From contig NZ_CP047242.1 of the NCBI RefSeq assembly GCF_009856605.1, forward strand, positions 4,594,001 to 4,658,000: 64,000 nucleotides of DNA, in the 5' to 3' direction. This document shows, one piece after another, positions 38,310 to 48,321 of the stretch. This DNA is from Trichormus variabilis 0441 (lineage in GTDB: Bacteria; Cyanobacteriota; Cyanobacteriia; Cyanobacteriales; Nostocaceae). Within the stretch, counting starts at the first letter, position 1. Each line of letters starts with the position of its first letter. The notes beneath the pieces are model-generated. The model saw nothing but the letters and a program-made list of their open reading frames with translations. It did not search any database and was not told where the DNA came from. A program made the position numbers and the translations under genes.

Positions 38310-39971
38310 TTATAATTGGCTTGGTATTGTCTTAAATTTATCTACAGAACCCAAGGAATAATCATCTAATTGAAAATCGCCGAAAGGCTTATTTTCTAAT
38401 CTATTTCGCAAAGCTTCATCTATAACTACGGCTTTAGATTGTCTTTTTAAACCGATAATAATTACACTTCTTTGGTATGCAGTTAAATCCCGATTACTTT
38501 GACAAACACTGCCTTGAAATTCCCCTAAGTTTAATAATCGATAGTTTTTAACGCTTGGGCTATTTTGAAATATTTTTTTAACTAAATTTTGTATCTGCTG
38601 GGAGCGCTCAAAAGCTTTACGTTGCGCGACTGATAAACTACCTTCACAGGAAGCAGTACCTACAGAGATAATCTCTTCAGGATTTTCCATAATTTCCTGG
38701 ATACCTTCTTGTTCTAAACGCAATTTTAAAACATCTAGGCTTATTACTCTGTCATTATTTCTAATCTGAAAATTGCTACCTGAAAGCCATTTATGTTCTA
38801 TTGATAAAACAGCAATATTAAATTTGGCGACTCGTCCTTGACTATCTTTACCTGTTTCATAAGGAAAGTAGGCAATCTTGCCCTTTCTCTGTGGTGACTG
38901 TCCTGGTGGTGGTAATAAAGTAAATCTTGGATAACCTATCATAAAGGCAACTAAACTCAGTAATCCAACTGAGACTATGAGGGCTGCACAAAATGCAATT
39001 AAAGGTACTTTATTAAAGCTTTTTGTGGGTGATTGTAAAGGCAGATGAGATTTTAGCTGAGTTTGCTGTTCGCTTTGAGGAATTTCGTTCCAATTCACTT
39101 GCTGTTGAATATCTCTAAGACGCTGCAAAATTCCCTGGGTATTGGTTGGACGGTTTTTTGATTCTGGTGCTATTAACCAATCGATGAAATTCAATAATAA
39201 TGGTGAAATTTGTTTGGTATAGTTACGCCATCGCAATAAATTTTGATGGACATCATACATATCTAACGGGTGTTGTCCTGTTAGTAAAAAAACGAAGGTA
39301 CGCCCCAAGCTGAAGAAATCTGATTGTGGTGTGGCTTCTCCATTCATTTGTTCTGGAGCGCTGTAACCAGATAATAAAGTGGGTGTGGTGGTTCCATTGG
39401 CATAATTCTTAGCTGTACCAAAATGAATTAAAACTAACTTGCCATCAGGTTGGAGCAAGATATTTGATGGCTTAATATCTAGATGCAGGTATAGTTTGCC
39501 ATGCACTGAATCTAAAATTTCTGCCAACTGTATCAACCAAGTTATGGCTTGTGCTTGGGAAATCGGCTGATTTTGTTGCTGTTGTAACCACTCCTCCAAG
39601 TTTGTCCCTGTAATTTTATCCATAACAATGCAGTGCAGAATTACACCATTTCTGGTTTGATGCTGAAAATAGCTATCAACTTTAGGAATTCCCGAATGAT
39701 TTAGCTGTCCTAATACGACTGCTTCTTGGCGAAATAATTCTACTGCTTTAGGGTCGCGGGAGAGGTTGGCTTTGAGTATCTTGAGGATTTTAGCTGTGTT
39801 TTCTTCATAGGCTTCATAAACTGTGGCGAAGCCAGTTGTATCACTTAATAATTGCGTTACCCGATAACGCCCTAGCAATTCCAACTGTGAACCACAACTT
39901 TGACAAAAGCGATTTTTGTCATTATGGGGGTGGTTAGGGTTGGGGCAAACTGGATTGATACAAAGGCTCAT
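38310..39971 (-). CDS. Ser/Thr protein kinase-like protein with zinc ribbon, HFG variant
   Basis: A 553-residue membrane kinase. Residues 1-30 hold a four-Cys zinc ribbon (C4, C9, C23, C26), the 4-Cys kinase mark of cyanobacteria. The kinase domain (about 34-295) has catalytic HLDIKPSN (D165) and SAPEQMNGE, but the metal-binding DFG is H183-F-G, and the Gly-rich loop is degenerate. A TM helix (about 325-345) is followed by an OmpA-like C-terminal domain with two Cys. The change is a single base (GAT to CAT). Activity is doubtful; it may be a pseudokinase. Confidence 0.82.
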   Translation of the reverse strand: MSLCINPVCPNPNHPHNDKNRFCQSCGSQLELLGRYRVTQLLSDTTGFATVYEAYEENTAKILKILKANLSRDPKAVELFRQEAVVLGQLNHSGIPKVDSYFQHQTRNGVILHCIVMDKITGTNLEEWLQQQQNQPISQAQAITWLIQLAEILDSVHGKLYLHLDIKPSNILLQPDGKLVLIHFGTAKNYANGTTTPTLLSGYSAPEQMNGEATPQSDFFSLGRTFVFLLTGQHPLDMYDVHQNLLRWRNYTKQISPLLLNFIDWLIAPESKNRPTNTQGILQRLRDIQQQVNWNEIPQSEQQTQLKSHLPLQSPTKSFNKVPLIAFCAALIVSVGLLSLVAFMIGYPRFTLLPPPGQSPQRKGKIAYFPYETGKDSQGRVAKFNIAVLSIEHKWLSGSNFQIRNNDRVISLDVLKLRLEQEGIQEIMENPEEIISVGTASCEGSLSVAQRKAFERSQQIQNLVKKIFQNSPSVKNYRLLNLGEFQGSVCQSNRDLTAYQRSVIIIGLKRQSKAVVIDEALRNRLENKPFGDFQLDDYSLGSVDKFKTIPSQL

Positions 39972-40073
39972 GATTAAGGAAGTCAGTAGTCGATAGTCAA
40001 AAGAGTAAAATGAGCCTTGGCGATGACTGTAGCGTTACTAGCACGGCTAATTTTATCCTTCTGTTCCTATCTA

Positions 40074-40928
40074 TCAATCATGAGACTTATTTTCCTGACA
40101 TTCTGCTAAGAATGCTGCTATTGTCTGATTAAAGGTTTGCGGTGCGGTTAAAAAAGGCCAATGATTGCCAGGAATTTGGCACAGACGGAAATTTTTGAGG
40201 TAAGTTTTGTAAGGTTTGATTTGCCATTCGAGGCGGTTCAGTCCCTGTTCTGACTGGACAAACAGGGCGGGAGTGTCTAAGGGGATGGTGAAACCAGGTA
40301 CGCGCAATACTGCGTCAAAGATGCCATCACGGGCGGCGATTGTAAATTTACTCCCCCAGCTACCATCGGGTTTTTGTTCGAGTCCTGCTTGAAACACTTG
40401 CTGTTGTAAGGGACTCCAGCCTTGGAACTGGTTTAATTGCTGCGCCTCTTGTTCGGCTTGTTCGTAGCTGGTGAACGGCCCCATCCCTTTGAGAAAGGAT
40501 AAAAAGCGGTAAAGCAGAGGAAAGGTAAGGCGGAAGAGGTTGGGCATTTTCCAAATGAAAATGGGGTCAACTAGCACCATACTCCGTAGACGTTGGGGGT
40601 TTTGCCTTGCCCAAATGACTGCTAATTTACCTGTCCAGGAGTGACTAACAATATGGGCTGATGACCAGCCTAGATGATTCATCAAAGCTTCTAGATCAGC
40701 GATCGCACTCTCAAAGCTATAATCTTTATCTGGCTTACTACTTTCGCCATGACCCCGCATATCTGGCGCTACTATGTGATATCCAGCCGCTAAATCATCC
40801 CCTAAGCTAGACCAGACTAAGGCATGGTCGCCTAAACCATGTAACAGTAGCAAGGGTTCTTTACCTTGATTCCACTCCAAGTAGGACAGTTGGATATCAG
40901 ATGTTGATAAGGTTTGGCGTACAGGCAT
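40074..40928 (-). CDS. Alpha/beta hydrolase
   Basis: A 284-residue alpha/beta-fold hydrolase. The oxyanion region LLLHGLGDHALVW, the APDMRGHGESSKP block, the nucleophile region IVSHSWTGKLAV, an acid near TPALFVQSEQG and the catalytic His in IPGNHWPFL are visible. The nucleophile elbow reads S-H-S-W-T-G instead of the usual G-H-S-x-G-G, a modest deviation. The start is ATG 40928; a TTG at 40952 is in frame. The substrate is unknown. Confidence 0.83.
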   Translation of the reverse strand: MPVRQTLSTSDIQLSYLEWNQGKEPLLLLHGLGDHALVWSSLGDDLAAGYHIVAPDMRGHGESSKPDKDYSFESAIADLEALMNHLGWSSAHIVSHSWTGKLAVIWARQNPQRLRSMVLVDPIFIWKMPNLFRLTFPLLYRFLSFLKGMGPFTSYEQAEQEAQQLNQFQGWSPLQQQVFQAGLEQKPDGSWGSKFTIAARDGIFDAVLRVPGFTIPLDTPALFVQSEQGLNRLEWQIKPYKTYLKNFRLCQIPGNHWPFLTAPQTFNQTIAAFLAECQENKSHD

Positions 40929-41334
40929 CGTCTTCAGTAATTCACAATTCAAAATATTCAGCCGTAAACAGTACTTAATAACTGATAAAGAAGCGCTGTT
41001 ACGGGTACTTTACGAGAATCAATACCAGAAATGCAAGCATTGGCGATGCTAGCTAGTCATTAGTTATTGAAAATTTTGCCTACACTCCTACTACTGTATC
41101 CTCATTTCTCAGAAGAAGTGTTATCTATTCTTATCTATGGGGAATCATAATGTATGAGTAACTCTCAGTATTATCTAATGCCATTAGCAAATACTTATTC
41201 CAGAAGATTTTCTGAGTTATATCTTTTGATGGATTAGCAATAAATCAAAAATAAATCAACTGTTTTTTTGGCTATTCTATATTTCCTTCTTTAGGTACTT
41301 AGCTAAAAACCCTCATATTTGGTATTTTACTGGT
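40929..41334. other. Divergent intergenic region, no gene seen
   Basis: About 400 AT-rich bases between the divergent hydrolase and a plus-strand gene. No coding-like frame or strong hairpin is seen. Confidence 0.4.
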
Positions 41335-41916
41335 ATGGCAATAATTAAGCACAATTTTTTAAATAACTCAGTAGATTCGTCAGAATTATTAGATCACAAA
41401 AATATTGAAGCGCAGAGAATACAAGACGTTCAGCTTTTGCTGCAAAACTTATCTGAAAGTGAAGAAGCAACGATTAAGCTGATTCTAGATTGCCTCTATG
41501 ATATCGGTTCAGTCAACTTGATTAATCAAAGGTTTCGCTATCGACCCTTTAACCGAGTAGTTAAATTAATCGCTCGGCTTTCTAAACCTATATTTAGAAT
41601 CTATGGGTGGCATTGGTTTAAGAAAAATTGTCCTCAATTAATTGCTAATTGGTTGCATTCCCAAGTAGCTTTTGAGTATGTAGTAAATACACCTGAACAA
41701 ATAGCAGTTGCAGTCTCGGCAATTCAACAGCATCAGCCATTGCCATTAGATCATTACAATCTTGAGGTTAAGGCTTTACGCAATCAAATAAGATGGCTAA
41801 CGGGAATTACTATAGTCTCGCTGTCAACCTTGGGAATAGTATTTACTATATTTAACAGCAATCCACAGATACTACTACGAAACATACCGCAATTTCAACC
41901 AACAATCTGCCGATAA
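41335..41916 (+). CDS. Cyanobacterial protein of unknown function with C-terminal membrane anchor
   Basis: A 193-residue protein: polar helical N-terminus with a predicted helix (LLLQNLSESEEATIKLILDCLYDIG), a basic aromatic segment (KPIFRIYGWHWFKKNC), a helical stretch around 130-155 and a hydrophobic TM near 156-175. The layout suggests a soluble domain tethered to a membrane by its C-terminal part. I do not recognise the family. Codon use matches the neighbours. Confidence 0.65.
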   Translation: MAIIKHNFLNNSVDSSELLDHKNIEAQRIQDVQLLLQNLSESEEATIKLILDCLYDIGSVNLINQRFRYRPFNRVVKLIARLSKPIFRIYGWHWFKKNCPQLIANWLHSQVAFEYVVNTPEQIAVAVSAIQQHQPLPLDHYNLEVKALRNQIRWLTGITIVSLSTLGIVFTIFNSNPQILLRNIPQFQPTICR

Positions 41917-42002
41917 ATATTATATGTAAAAACAGTTATTTATTTTACAAAATATAGAGTGATAATTTGAGGATAAAAATTAAAAACAAATGACTTACTT
42001 GA

Positions 42003-42356
42003 TTAAAATCCTAATTTTTCTTGAATTACTTTCTCATCCCTAAAACCTACCGCTACTGCTATCCCATCCTTAACAAACAGGGGACGTTTAAGTAGCATGG
42101 CATCTTTAGCAAATTCTTCAATCCATTGCTCATCAGTCCAGTTCTTTTTTTCTTCACCCAAAGCGCGGTAGGATTGACCGGAAGTATTACGCATTGGTGT
42201 AGAACCTAAAGATTTTACCCAGTTCTGGATATTCTCACGCGTTGGTGGATTTTCTTTGGTATTGATAAATTCATAGTCAACCTTATGGGCTTGAAGCCAG
42301 TTAAAAGCTTTTTTACAAGTGCCACAATTGGGTATTCCGTAGACTTGAATGGACAT
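42003..42356 (-). CDS. ArsC/Spx-family reductase-like protein
   Basis: A 117-residue thioredoxin-fold protein of the ArsC/Spx/MgsR/YffB family. It has the CXXC motif C11-GT-C14 followed by KKAFNWL, and the family block RPLFVKDGIAVAVGF near the end. With CXXC and full length it could be a glutathione/thioredoxin-linked reductase or a transcription regulator of the Spx type; sequence alone does not decide. Single gene. Confidence 0.85.
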   Translation of the reverse strand: MSIQVYGIPNCGTCKKAFNWLQAHKVDYEFINTKENPPTRENIQNWVKSLGSTPMRNTSGQSYRALGEEKKNWTDEQWIEEFAKDAMLLKRPLFVKDGIAVAVGFRDEKVIQEKLGF

Positions 42357-42647
42357 AATACAAGTTTCTCAATAATTTCATGATATCTAAATATATACAT
42401 AGCTGGTGCAACTTCTAACAGCCTCTAATTTGGACTTGATGATCCATACACCAAGGAGTACAAGTATCATTTATATACTAGTAATTACCACTAGGTATTG
42501 ACTGAGGAAGATTGAACAGTTGATAAGCTATACCGTAAATTCACTAAAACTCTGTAAAAAAATTAAGATAGCTTGATTGATACTAGGGTGTATCAAGGGT
42601 AAGCTATTAACAATAAAGTTAAAAAATATTTGGTCTTGATAAATTCC

Positions 42648-43979
42648 ATGACCACCAATAGTTTGCCTAGTATTTTAGGAAATCAACATACTGTTAAACA
42701 GAATTATCCAGAGCCGAGTTTACAAGCTTTACAAGAAAGTCTTTACAACTTCTTAATACAACTTGTAAATATATATCCCCCAGAGGAGGCTTTAAAGGAA
42801 TTTAAACAGTTATTTATTCATTGTCTGGAGTCTGGTAATTTTTCTGCTGTGCCAGTCATCCAGAAAATGGTGATGTTTGATAATGAAGAAGAGTTTCACT
42901 ACACGCTCAAACGTTCCTGCTACATTTTAATTAATAATTGGGCAGCTAAGAGAAAACATAAGTATATTCACGAACTAATTAGCTTATTTACTCAATTACC
43001 AGTAAATAAACTACTAATATATAGTTGCCCAGAATTAATTACATATCAGGTATGGCTGGAGAACTTTGCTCATAGTCAAGATTATCAAGAACTGAAAAAA
43101 TTTAATTATACAAATACTAATAAAAGTCAAACACACTGGAGCGATCGCTATGCTAATTATCTCTTAGTTGCCCAATCTGTAGATCCTGATAAACCTCAGG
43201 AACAACAAGAGGCAGCAAGCAAACTCTCCAAGCAAATGAAGGACAAGTATAAGTTTGAGCTAGCAATGTATATTGCTCGTTCTCAGTCTACTGCTTCTAG
43301 TCCAACACGATATCATAACCCTAGCATTTTTGGGGATGAGGTTTTGCGTCTCATCAAAATGATTGTGGTGAAGAAAGGAAAATTCAGTTATGAGAACATT
43401 GCCCATATATTCCTCAAGCAAACTGAAAATCAAACGCTGAAGCAGTTTAAAAAAAGCATCCATAAATATTTGTTTTTTTCTGTGGGTAATCAAGCGATCG
43501 CAGAAATTATCAGTCAAATTTTGACAGAAAAACTGTCACTATGGAAGGTAGAAAAAGATGAGGTATGTTTAAGTAAAGATTTATTGTTGAGGGTTTGTAA
43601 TCGATTAATTGATTTTCTGACTACGGAAAATCGCCAGGAGCCTTCCGAGTTATTCACTTTATTACTTTCTCATGGGCATCCTTTAACTTTAGTAGTTATT
43701 CTCCTGAAAATTATTTGTATTTGTAAAAGCACCCGTAGCCATTTAGAAAGCCGGATTGCAGATTTGATTAATTTTTACAAAGATAAATCAGAGGATGAAT
43801 GTAAATGGCTAATTCAGTTCATTGAATTTTATAATATTACCTTTGCAATTTATGCAGAAAACGTAGAGTATAATTTGCTGAAGATGGTAGAAGATGAAGC
43901 ATCTGGTAATTCGCACACAAATTTGGACACTTATCGTGTATTTTCCCAAGTGAAAGCGGATGCAAATATACCTGATTAA
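42648..43979 (+). CDS. Conserved cyanobacterial protein of unknown function, all-helical
   Basis: A 443-residue protein, strongly helical and Leu/Ile/Lys rich, with no signal peptide, TM segment or enzyme motif that I recognise. A segment near 60-100 (SLQALQESLYNFLIQLVNIYPPEEALKEF region) and several later helices look like alpha-helical repeat or scaffolding structure. The start is ATG 42648 (MTTNSLPS); an upstream GTG is in frame. Function not assigned. Confidence 0.7.
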   Translation: MTTNSLPSILGNQHTVKQNYPEPSLQALQESLYNFLIQLVNIYPPEEALKEFKQLFIHCLESGNFSAVPVIQKMVMFDNEEEFHYTLKRSCYILINNWAAKRKHKYIHELISLFTQLPVNKLLIYSCPELITYQVWLENFAHSQDYQELKKFNYTNTNKSQTHWSDRYANYLLVAQSVDPDKPQEQQEAASKLSKQMKDKYKFELAMYIARSQSTASSPTRYHNPSIFGDEVLRLIKMIVVKKGKFSYENIAHIFLKQTENQTLKQFKKSIHKYLFFSVGNQAIAEIISQILTEKLSLWKVEKDEVCLSKDLLLRVCNRLIDFLTTENRQEPSELFTLLLSHGHPLTLVVILLKIICICKSTRSHLESRIADLINFYKDKSEDECKWLIQFIEFYNITFAIYAENVEYNLLKMVEDEASGNSHTNLDTYRVFSQVKADANIPD

Positions 43980-44009
43980 ATGATACTTGCCAATTTCTGT
44001 TGGTAAAAT

Positions 44010-44936
44010 TTATGACTTAGCAATTTTTTCATCCAAGGAAGCCAAAACAGCACCAGCAGTTTCCGCAATAATACTAATCAAACGATATAAAGCGATCGCA
44101 CTAATCACCGCCGCCGAGGGAAAGCGGTTTTGCAAAAGAGCGATCGCTGTTGCTTCAAATACACCCAAACCCCCAGGCGCACCCGGAATCACAAACCCTA
44201 ACAACCAAGAAAAACTAAAAGCACCCAATAAGAGGGGAATTTGACTGATATTCAAGGGCATCAAAGCAAACAAAGTGAGGATAAATCCTATCCCGCGTAT
44301 CACCAAAAATCCCAACTCACCTAATAATGGTCGAAAGGGATAGCGTTCAATGCTAAAAGCCGTAGTTGGTTGGGAATCTGACTTTTTGGCTTTCAATTTG
44401 TACAAAAAGCCGATAACTGGATTCAAAAATCGGGGATGTATCCCAGCCAGTATTATGACTAAACTCAATAACTGTGAAATGCGTAGTGTCAGGCTATTAC
44501 TACTAACCGCGAATCTACTGCCAAACATTACTACAATTATTAAAGCCGCAGCCGCCATGAGTAAAGGTTCTAACAACACACTCAGAGTAGCTGCACCAGT
44601 GGTAACGTTAGCATTTTTCAACGCCACAATTCGCCGATAATGATGCCAAACATTACCAGGTAAATACTTTGCAATATTAGTTTTGAGATACACCTGTATC
44701 AACTCAGTAGTTGGTATTGATTGATTTAAATCTTGTAAAATCAAAGTCCAGATCCAACCTGCCCAAGTATGAGCTAGTAAAGTTATACCTGTGGCGATCG
44801 CTAAAACCGCCCAACCAACTTCATTAATACGGATAGCTGTAACTTCTAACCAGTTATCCTTGAGGGCTTTGGCTAAAAAAATCAGCGTTGCGCCTAAAAT
44901 TACCCAACGTAAAATTTGCTTCAATTTTATCTTCAT
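44010..44936 (-). CDS. LPG synthase-type flippase-like membrane protein (UPF0104)
   Basis: A 308-residue polytopic protein with seven to eight TM segments and the family motifs NIAKYLPGNVWHHYRR and the glycine-rich PGAPGGLGVFEATAIAL near residues 250-270. It belongs to the membrane part of lysylphosphatidylglycerol synthase, here without a synthase domain. Such stand-alone proteins may move lipids or glycolipids. Substrate is unknown. Confidence 0.83.
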   Translation of the reverse strand: MKIKLKQILRWVILGATLIFLAKALKDNWLEVTAIRINEVGWAVLAIATGITLLAHTWAGWIWTLILQDLNQSIPTTELIQVYLKTNIAKYLPGNVWHHYRRIVALKNANVTTGAATLSVLLEPLLMAAAALIIVVMFGSRFAVSSNSLTLRISQLLSLVIILAGIHPRFLNPVIGFLYKLKAKKSDSQPTTAFSIERYPFRPLLGELGFLVIRGIGFILTLFALMPLNISQIPLLLGAFSFSWLLGFVIPGAPGGLGVFEATAIALLQNRFPSAAVISAIALYRLISIIAETAGAVLASLDEKIAKS

Positions 44937-45442
44937 TGGACAGCGAAAACACCCGAAGCTGAATATTTCAGATTTTATGCTAAATCAGCTACAAGCCATC
45001 ATTATTATGGGAAATTTTATTCCCAAGTAAAATATGGCTTTTTTATGAGTATTTATATCAGATATTTAGTATTCTAGATTGTTTTAACTGAGCATATTTT
45101 TATGTATTGGTTGAAAATTAAACATAACCATGAATACAATTCAAGGTCTTACCCAAGAGTGAAATAAATATCATAAATATTTAATTAACCAATCAAGTTA
45201 CAGAAATTTCCAGGGGAGCAATAATATTGCGATATATTAAGCTCTATCTCTCTGTAGTTAGATAAATATGGCACATTATCGCTCAAATTAATGTGACTTA
45301 CGCTAGATGGAAAGATGTTTTTAAATCCCTAACATTGATAACTGTTGGTTAAATAATTAGTCAACATAAAAAACAACAAAACTTTCGCCTGTCCGAGGAA
45401 ATATTAAGCGATAAATTTTGTGATTGATAAAAGGAGGAACTA
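44937..45442. other. Divergent intergenic region, no gene seen
   Basis: About 500 AT-rich bases between the divergent flippase-like gene and the first lipoprotein gene. It probably carries the promoter for the lipoprotein pair; no site could be assigned. Confidence 0.4.
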
Positions 45443-46018
45443 GTGAACAGTTTAACAAATATATGGAAAAATCTGCGACTACGCCAGATTTTAACTGTAT
45501 TTTTGGCTGGTATATTGTTAATGATTAGTACTGCTTGTAGCCAAGGTAATCCTCAAGGGGCAAATCCTCAAAATCCTGCTGTACAAGCTGGTGGCGCTAA
45601 TAATCCTTATAAAAATGGTGGAGATAAATACGTCAATTCTAGGTTCTCTACAGATCCTAATATCACTAACCCAGAAACTAAGAAAAGACGTGATCAAGCT
45701 AACTTACCAAGCAGTTCACAAATACTGATTGCTGTTAATGCTGTTAATAGAGAATCAGAACTACTTTACCCTGGAGCCGAAACACCAGCAGGCAGAGTCA
45801 AGAAAGAAGCGGAACTGCCAATCATTCGAGAAGAAGACTTCCAGCACCCCGAACCAGGTGGCTTGATTCAGAATGAGCCAAATGTAGGAACTCGCATTCA
45901 AGAACGGCTAGAAACTGTTAAAGAATCAGTACAAGAGGCTTCTAAATTTATCCAAAATAAGGCAGATGAAGGTAGTTCTAGACCTGAATTACAAAAAAAT
46001 CCTGCCGTTGGTAGATAG
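45443..46018 (+). CDS. Lipoprotein of unknown function (first of tandem pair)
   Basis: A 191-residue protein with a lipoprotein signal: basic start (KNLRLRQ), hydrophobic 17-30, then the lipobox ISTAC (Cys33). The mature part is polar with Asn/Gln/Pro-rich stretches and no recognised domain. AAGGAGG 7 bases upstream supports the GTG start. The next gene, 56 bases away, encodes a similar protein, so they are probably one operon made by duplication. Confidence 0.8.
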   Translation: MNSLTNIWKNLRLRQILTVFLAGILLMISTACSQGNPQGANPQNPAVQAGGANNPYKNGGDKYVNSRFSTDPNITNPETKKRRDQANLPSSSQILIAVNAVNRESELLYPGAETPAGRVKKEAELPIIREEDFQHPEPGGLIQNEPNVGTRIQERLETVKESVQEASKFIQNKADEGSSRPELQKNPAVGR

Positions 46019-46074
46019 GATTTTTTACATCATCCAAAGTTTAATTGAGTCACAAAAAAACAAGGAGTAGCACT

Positions 46075-46608
46075 ATGAAAAAGTTCATTAATTGGTTGAA
46101 GAATGTTCGTCCCCTGAAAATTGCCACAGTTTTTGTATTAGGATTTTTCCTATTGTTTACCCAATCTTGTTCTGCTAAAGGAATTGCCGCACAACCACCA
46201 CAGCAAAAAGCTGAATCCGCTTATATTGAAAGATACGATCCCACAAAAGAATATCCGCTTAACGCTCCCAAGGGCGGAATGAATAACTTTAGCGATGTAG
46301 ATCCTAGAGCCGAAGTTGGGGAAAAAACAGCCGAAACTAAAGCTAAAGCTCTGCGAGACAATGCTAAGAGAAACGTTGATGAAAAAGGCATTGACAGCAC
46401 AGAACAATATGCTCGCAATTATCGCCAAGGTACACCCTTTGGAGAAAGAGTGAAGAACTTAGGTGAAGACATCGGTAGTTCTGCTGAAGAACTGCGCGAA
46501 GGTGTTGTTAAAGGAACTCAACGTGGTCTAGAAAATATCAAAGAGAATACCCAGAATGCTGGTGAGGACTTGGTCAAAAAAGGAAAGCAAACCACAGGAA
46601 ACGATTAA
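46075..46608 (+). CDS. Lipoprotein of unknown function (second of tandem pair)
   Basis: A 177-residue protein with start MKKFINWLKNVRPLKI, hydrophobic 16-30 and lipobox FTQSC. Like its neighbour it begins with a W-K-N-(L/V)-R motif before the signal. The mature part is charged and helical (EKTAETKAKALRDNAK, SSAEELREGVVKGTQRGLEN) and has an apolipoprotein/LEA-like amphipathic character. AAGGAG 8 bases upstream selects ATG 46075. A lipid or stress role would be inference. Confidence 0.8.
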   Translation: MKKFINWLKNVRPLKIATVFVLGFFLLFTQSCSAKGIAAQPPQQKAESAYIERYDPTKEYPLNAPKGGMNNFSDVDPRAEVGEKTAETKAKALRDNAKRNVDEKGIDSTEQYARNYRQGTPFGERVKNLGEDIGSSAEELREGVVKGTQRGLENIKENTQNAGEDLVKKGKQTTGND

Positions 46609-46744
46609 TTTATTTTGCTTTGTGTGTTAGTTGTTAGTTGTCAATTGTCAGTTGTTGAGAGAATCTGGTCTAATACCCCAACCCGCAAGTGGAGTTGTTT
46701 TTACTATCTTTGCCACTAACTAATGACCACTGACTACTGACAAG

Positions 46745-46777
46745 ACTCCACCCACAAGGGGATGGAGTTTTTATTTT
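46745..46777 (+). terminator. Terminator of the lipoprotein operon
   Basis: ACTCCACCC (46745-46753) pairs with GGGATGGAGT-type sequence ending at 46768, followed by TTTTATTTT. It overlaps the end of larC on the other strand. Confidence 0.6.
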
Positions 46778-48060
46778 GTATTTTGAATTGATTCATACCA
46801 ACCCTGTAACGCCAGTTGCTGAATTTCCCGCCAGGGAATTTTGTGTTTACGGGCTAATTCTGCACAATCTTCATACTCTGGCTGGACGTTGGTGATGACT
46901 TTTTCTGGTGATTGTCCATGCCATGCTATTTTAATTCGTACTGTGCCATATTTCGTTTCTATTTGTTTAAATTCCCGTTGTAAGATGGCGCGTTGCTGGG
47001 TAGTCCGGCGGATTCCCAAGGTGGTAGTTTCGCGGAATAGTACTGCTTCACAATCACTTAGAGTTTCTGGATGACAAATCACAGTTAGTAGAATCCCTGG
47101 ACGGGATTTTTTCATGCCTATCGGTTGAGTGAAGACATCAAGCGCACCAACTGCGAACAATTGTTCAAAGACATAACCGATCGCCTGTGGATTTAAATCA
47201 TCAATTTGAGTTTCCAGTACAGAGATTGTCTCTAGAGTTGGGCTATTAGCAGCAGAATCCGTGATATTTGCCTGTAGATTAGCACCTTCGCCCAGCCAGA
47301 GCCGTAGTATATTAGGTATAGGTAGATTAATCGTGCCTGCTCCTAATCCTACCTGTTTGATTGTCATGGGTGGTGGCGCTCCAAATTCCTTGACTAGGGT
47401 CGTGGCGATCGCTGCTCCTGTTGGTGTCACCAATTCCCGGTCAATACCGTTGCTATAAACTGGACAACCCCGCATTTCCCATAACTTCAAAACTGCTGGT
47501 ACTGGTACTGCCATTTGTCCGTGGGCGGCGCGTACAGTTCCCCCACCAGTGGGAAAGGCCGAACAATAAAGCAGTGGGAATCCTGCGTTATCACTAGCAA
47601 TGCCCAACCAATCTAAACCCAAGCAAGTGCCAACGATGTCTACAATCGCATCCACCGCACCTACTTCATGAAAATGAACCTTTTCCGGAGCAATCCCATG
47701 CACAGCCCCTTCAGCTACCGCTAATTGGCGAAATACAGCTAAACTCCAAGCCTCAGCCCTTGGTGGTAAACCTGCTTGCAAAATCATTTGCTCAATTTCT
47801 GGCAAGTGTCGCCCGTGGTGATGATGTTCGTGGTCATGGTCATGGTGATGATGATGGTCAATCAAATCTACATGAACCTTCGTGGCTTCCTGACCATTAC
47901 GTTGCACCTTTTCCGCCCTTAACTTATATTCCTGAGAAATACCCAAGTTATTGAGTTTTGCTATGAGGTATTCCACCGGAACACCCAGGCTAACTAAGGT
48001 TCCCAGGCACATATCACCAGAAATGCCTGTCGGACATTGAAGGTAAGCAATTTTGTTCAT
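46771..48060 (-). CDS. larC: Nickel-pincer cofactor synthase LarC
   Basis: A 429-residue LarC, the CTP-dependent cyclometallase that inserts nickel into the pincer cofactor of lactate racemase. Family blocks include [18 protein letters not shown] at the start, [36 protein letters not shown] and [16 protein letters not shown] strikingly His-rich run (about residues 70-84, mostly His, Asp and Glu) precedes GRHLPEIEQ and probably stores or delivers nickel. LarB, LarE and LarA are not in the window. It is a single gene. Confidence 0.93.
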   Translation of the reverse strand: MNKIAYLQCPTGISGDMCLGTLVSLGVPVEYLIAKLNNLGISQEYKLRAEKVQRNGQEATKVHVDLIDHHHHHDHDHEHHHHGRHLPEIEQMILQAGLPPRAEAWSLAVFRQLAVAEGAVHGIAPEKVHFHEVGAVDAIVDIVGTCLGLDWLGIASDNAGFPLLYCSAFPTGGGTVRAAHGQMAVPVPAVLKLWEMRGCPVYSNGIDRELVTPTGAAIATTLVKEFGAPPPMTIKQVGLGAGTINLPIPNILRLWLGEGANLQANITDSAANSPTLETISVLETQIDDLNPQAIGYVFEQLFAVGALDVFTQPIGMKKSRPGILLTVICHPETLSDCEAVLFRETTTLGIRRTTQQRAILQREFKQIETKYGTVRIKIAWHGQSPEKVITNVQPEYEDCAELARKHKIPWREIQQLALQGWYESIQNTK

Positions 48061-48321
48061 AAAGATAATTCGTAATTTTTAATTTCTAATTCGTAATTAA
48101 CGCTGATAACTAAGTATTACGCATTGTTAAGTACGAACTCTCGTGATTTGCCCGTAAAAATATGTATCTACAGTTTAAGCAATTGCTTCTTTATGTAAAT
48201 ATGTGCAACGCTTAATTTTACATAAATGTCGATAGATAAGAAACAGACGGAAAACTTACTGAAAGATTCCTCCCCTAAGTCCCTATTCCCCAATCTTCAA
48301 CATTCAGTAACCCAAAATTTT

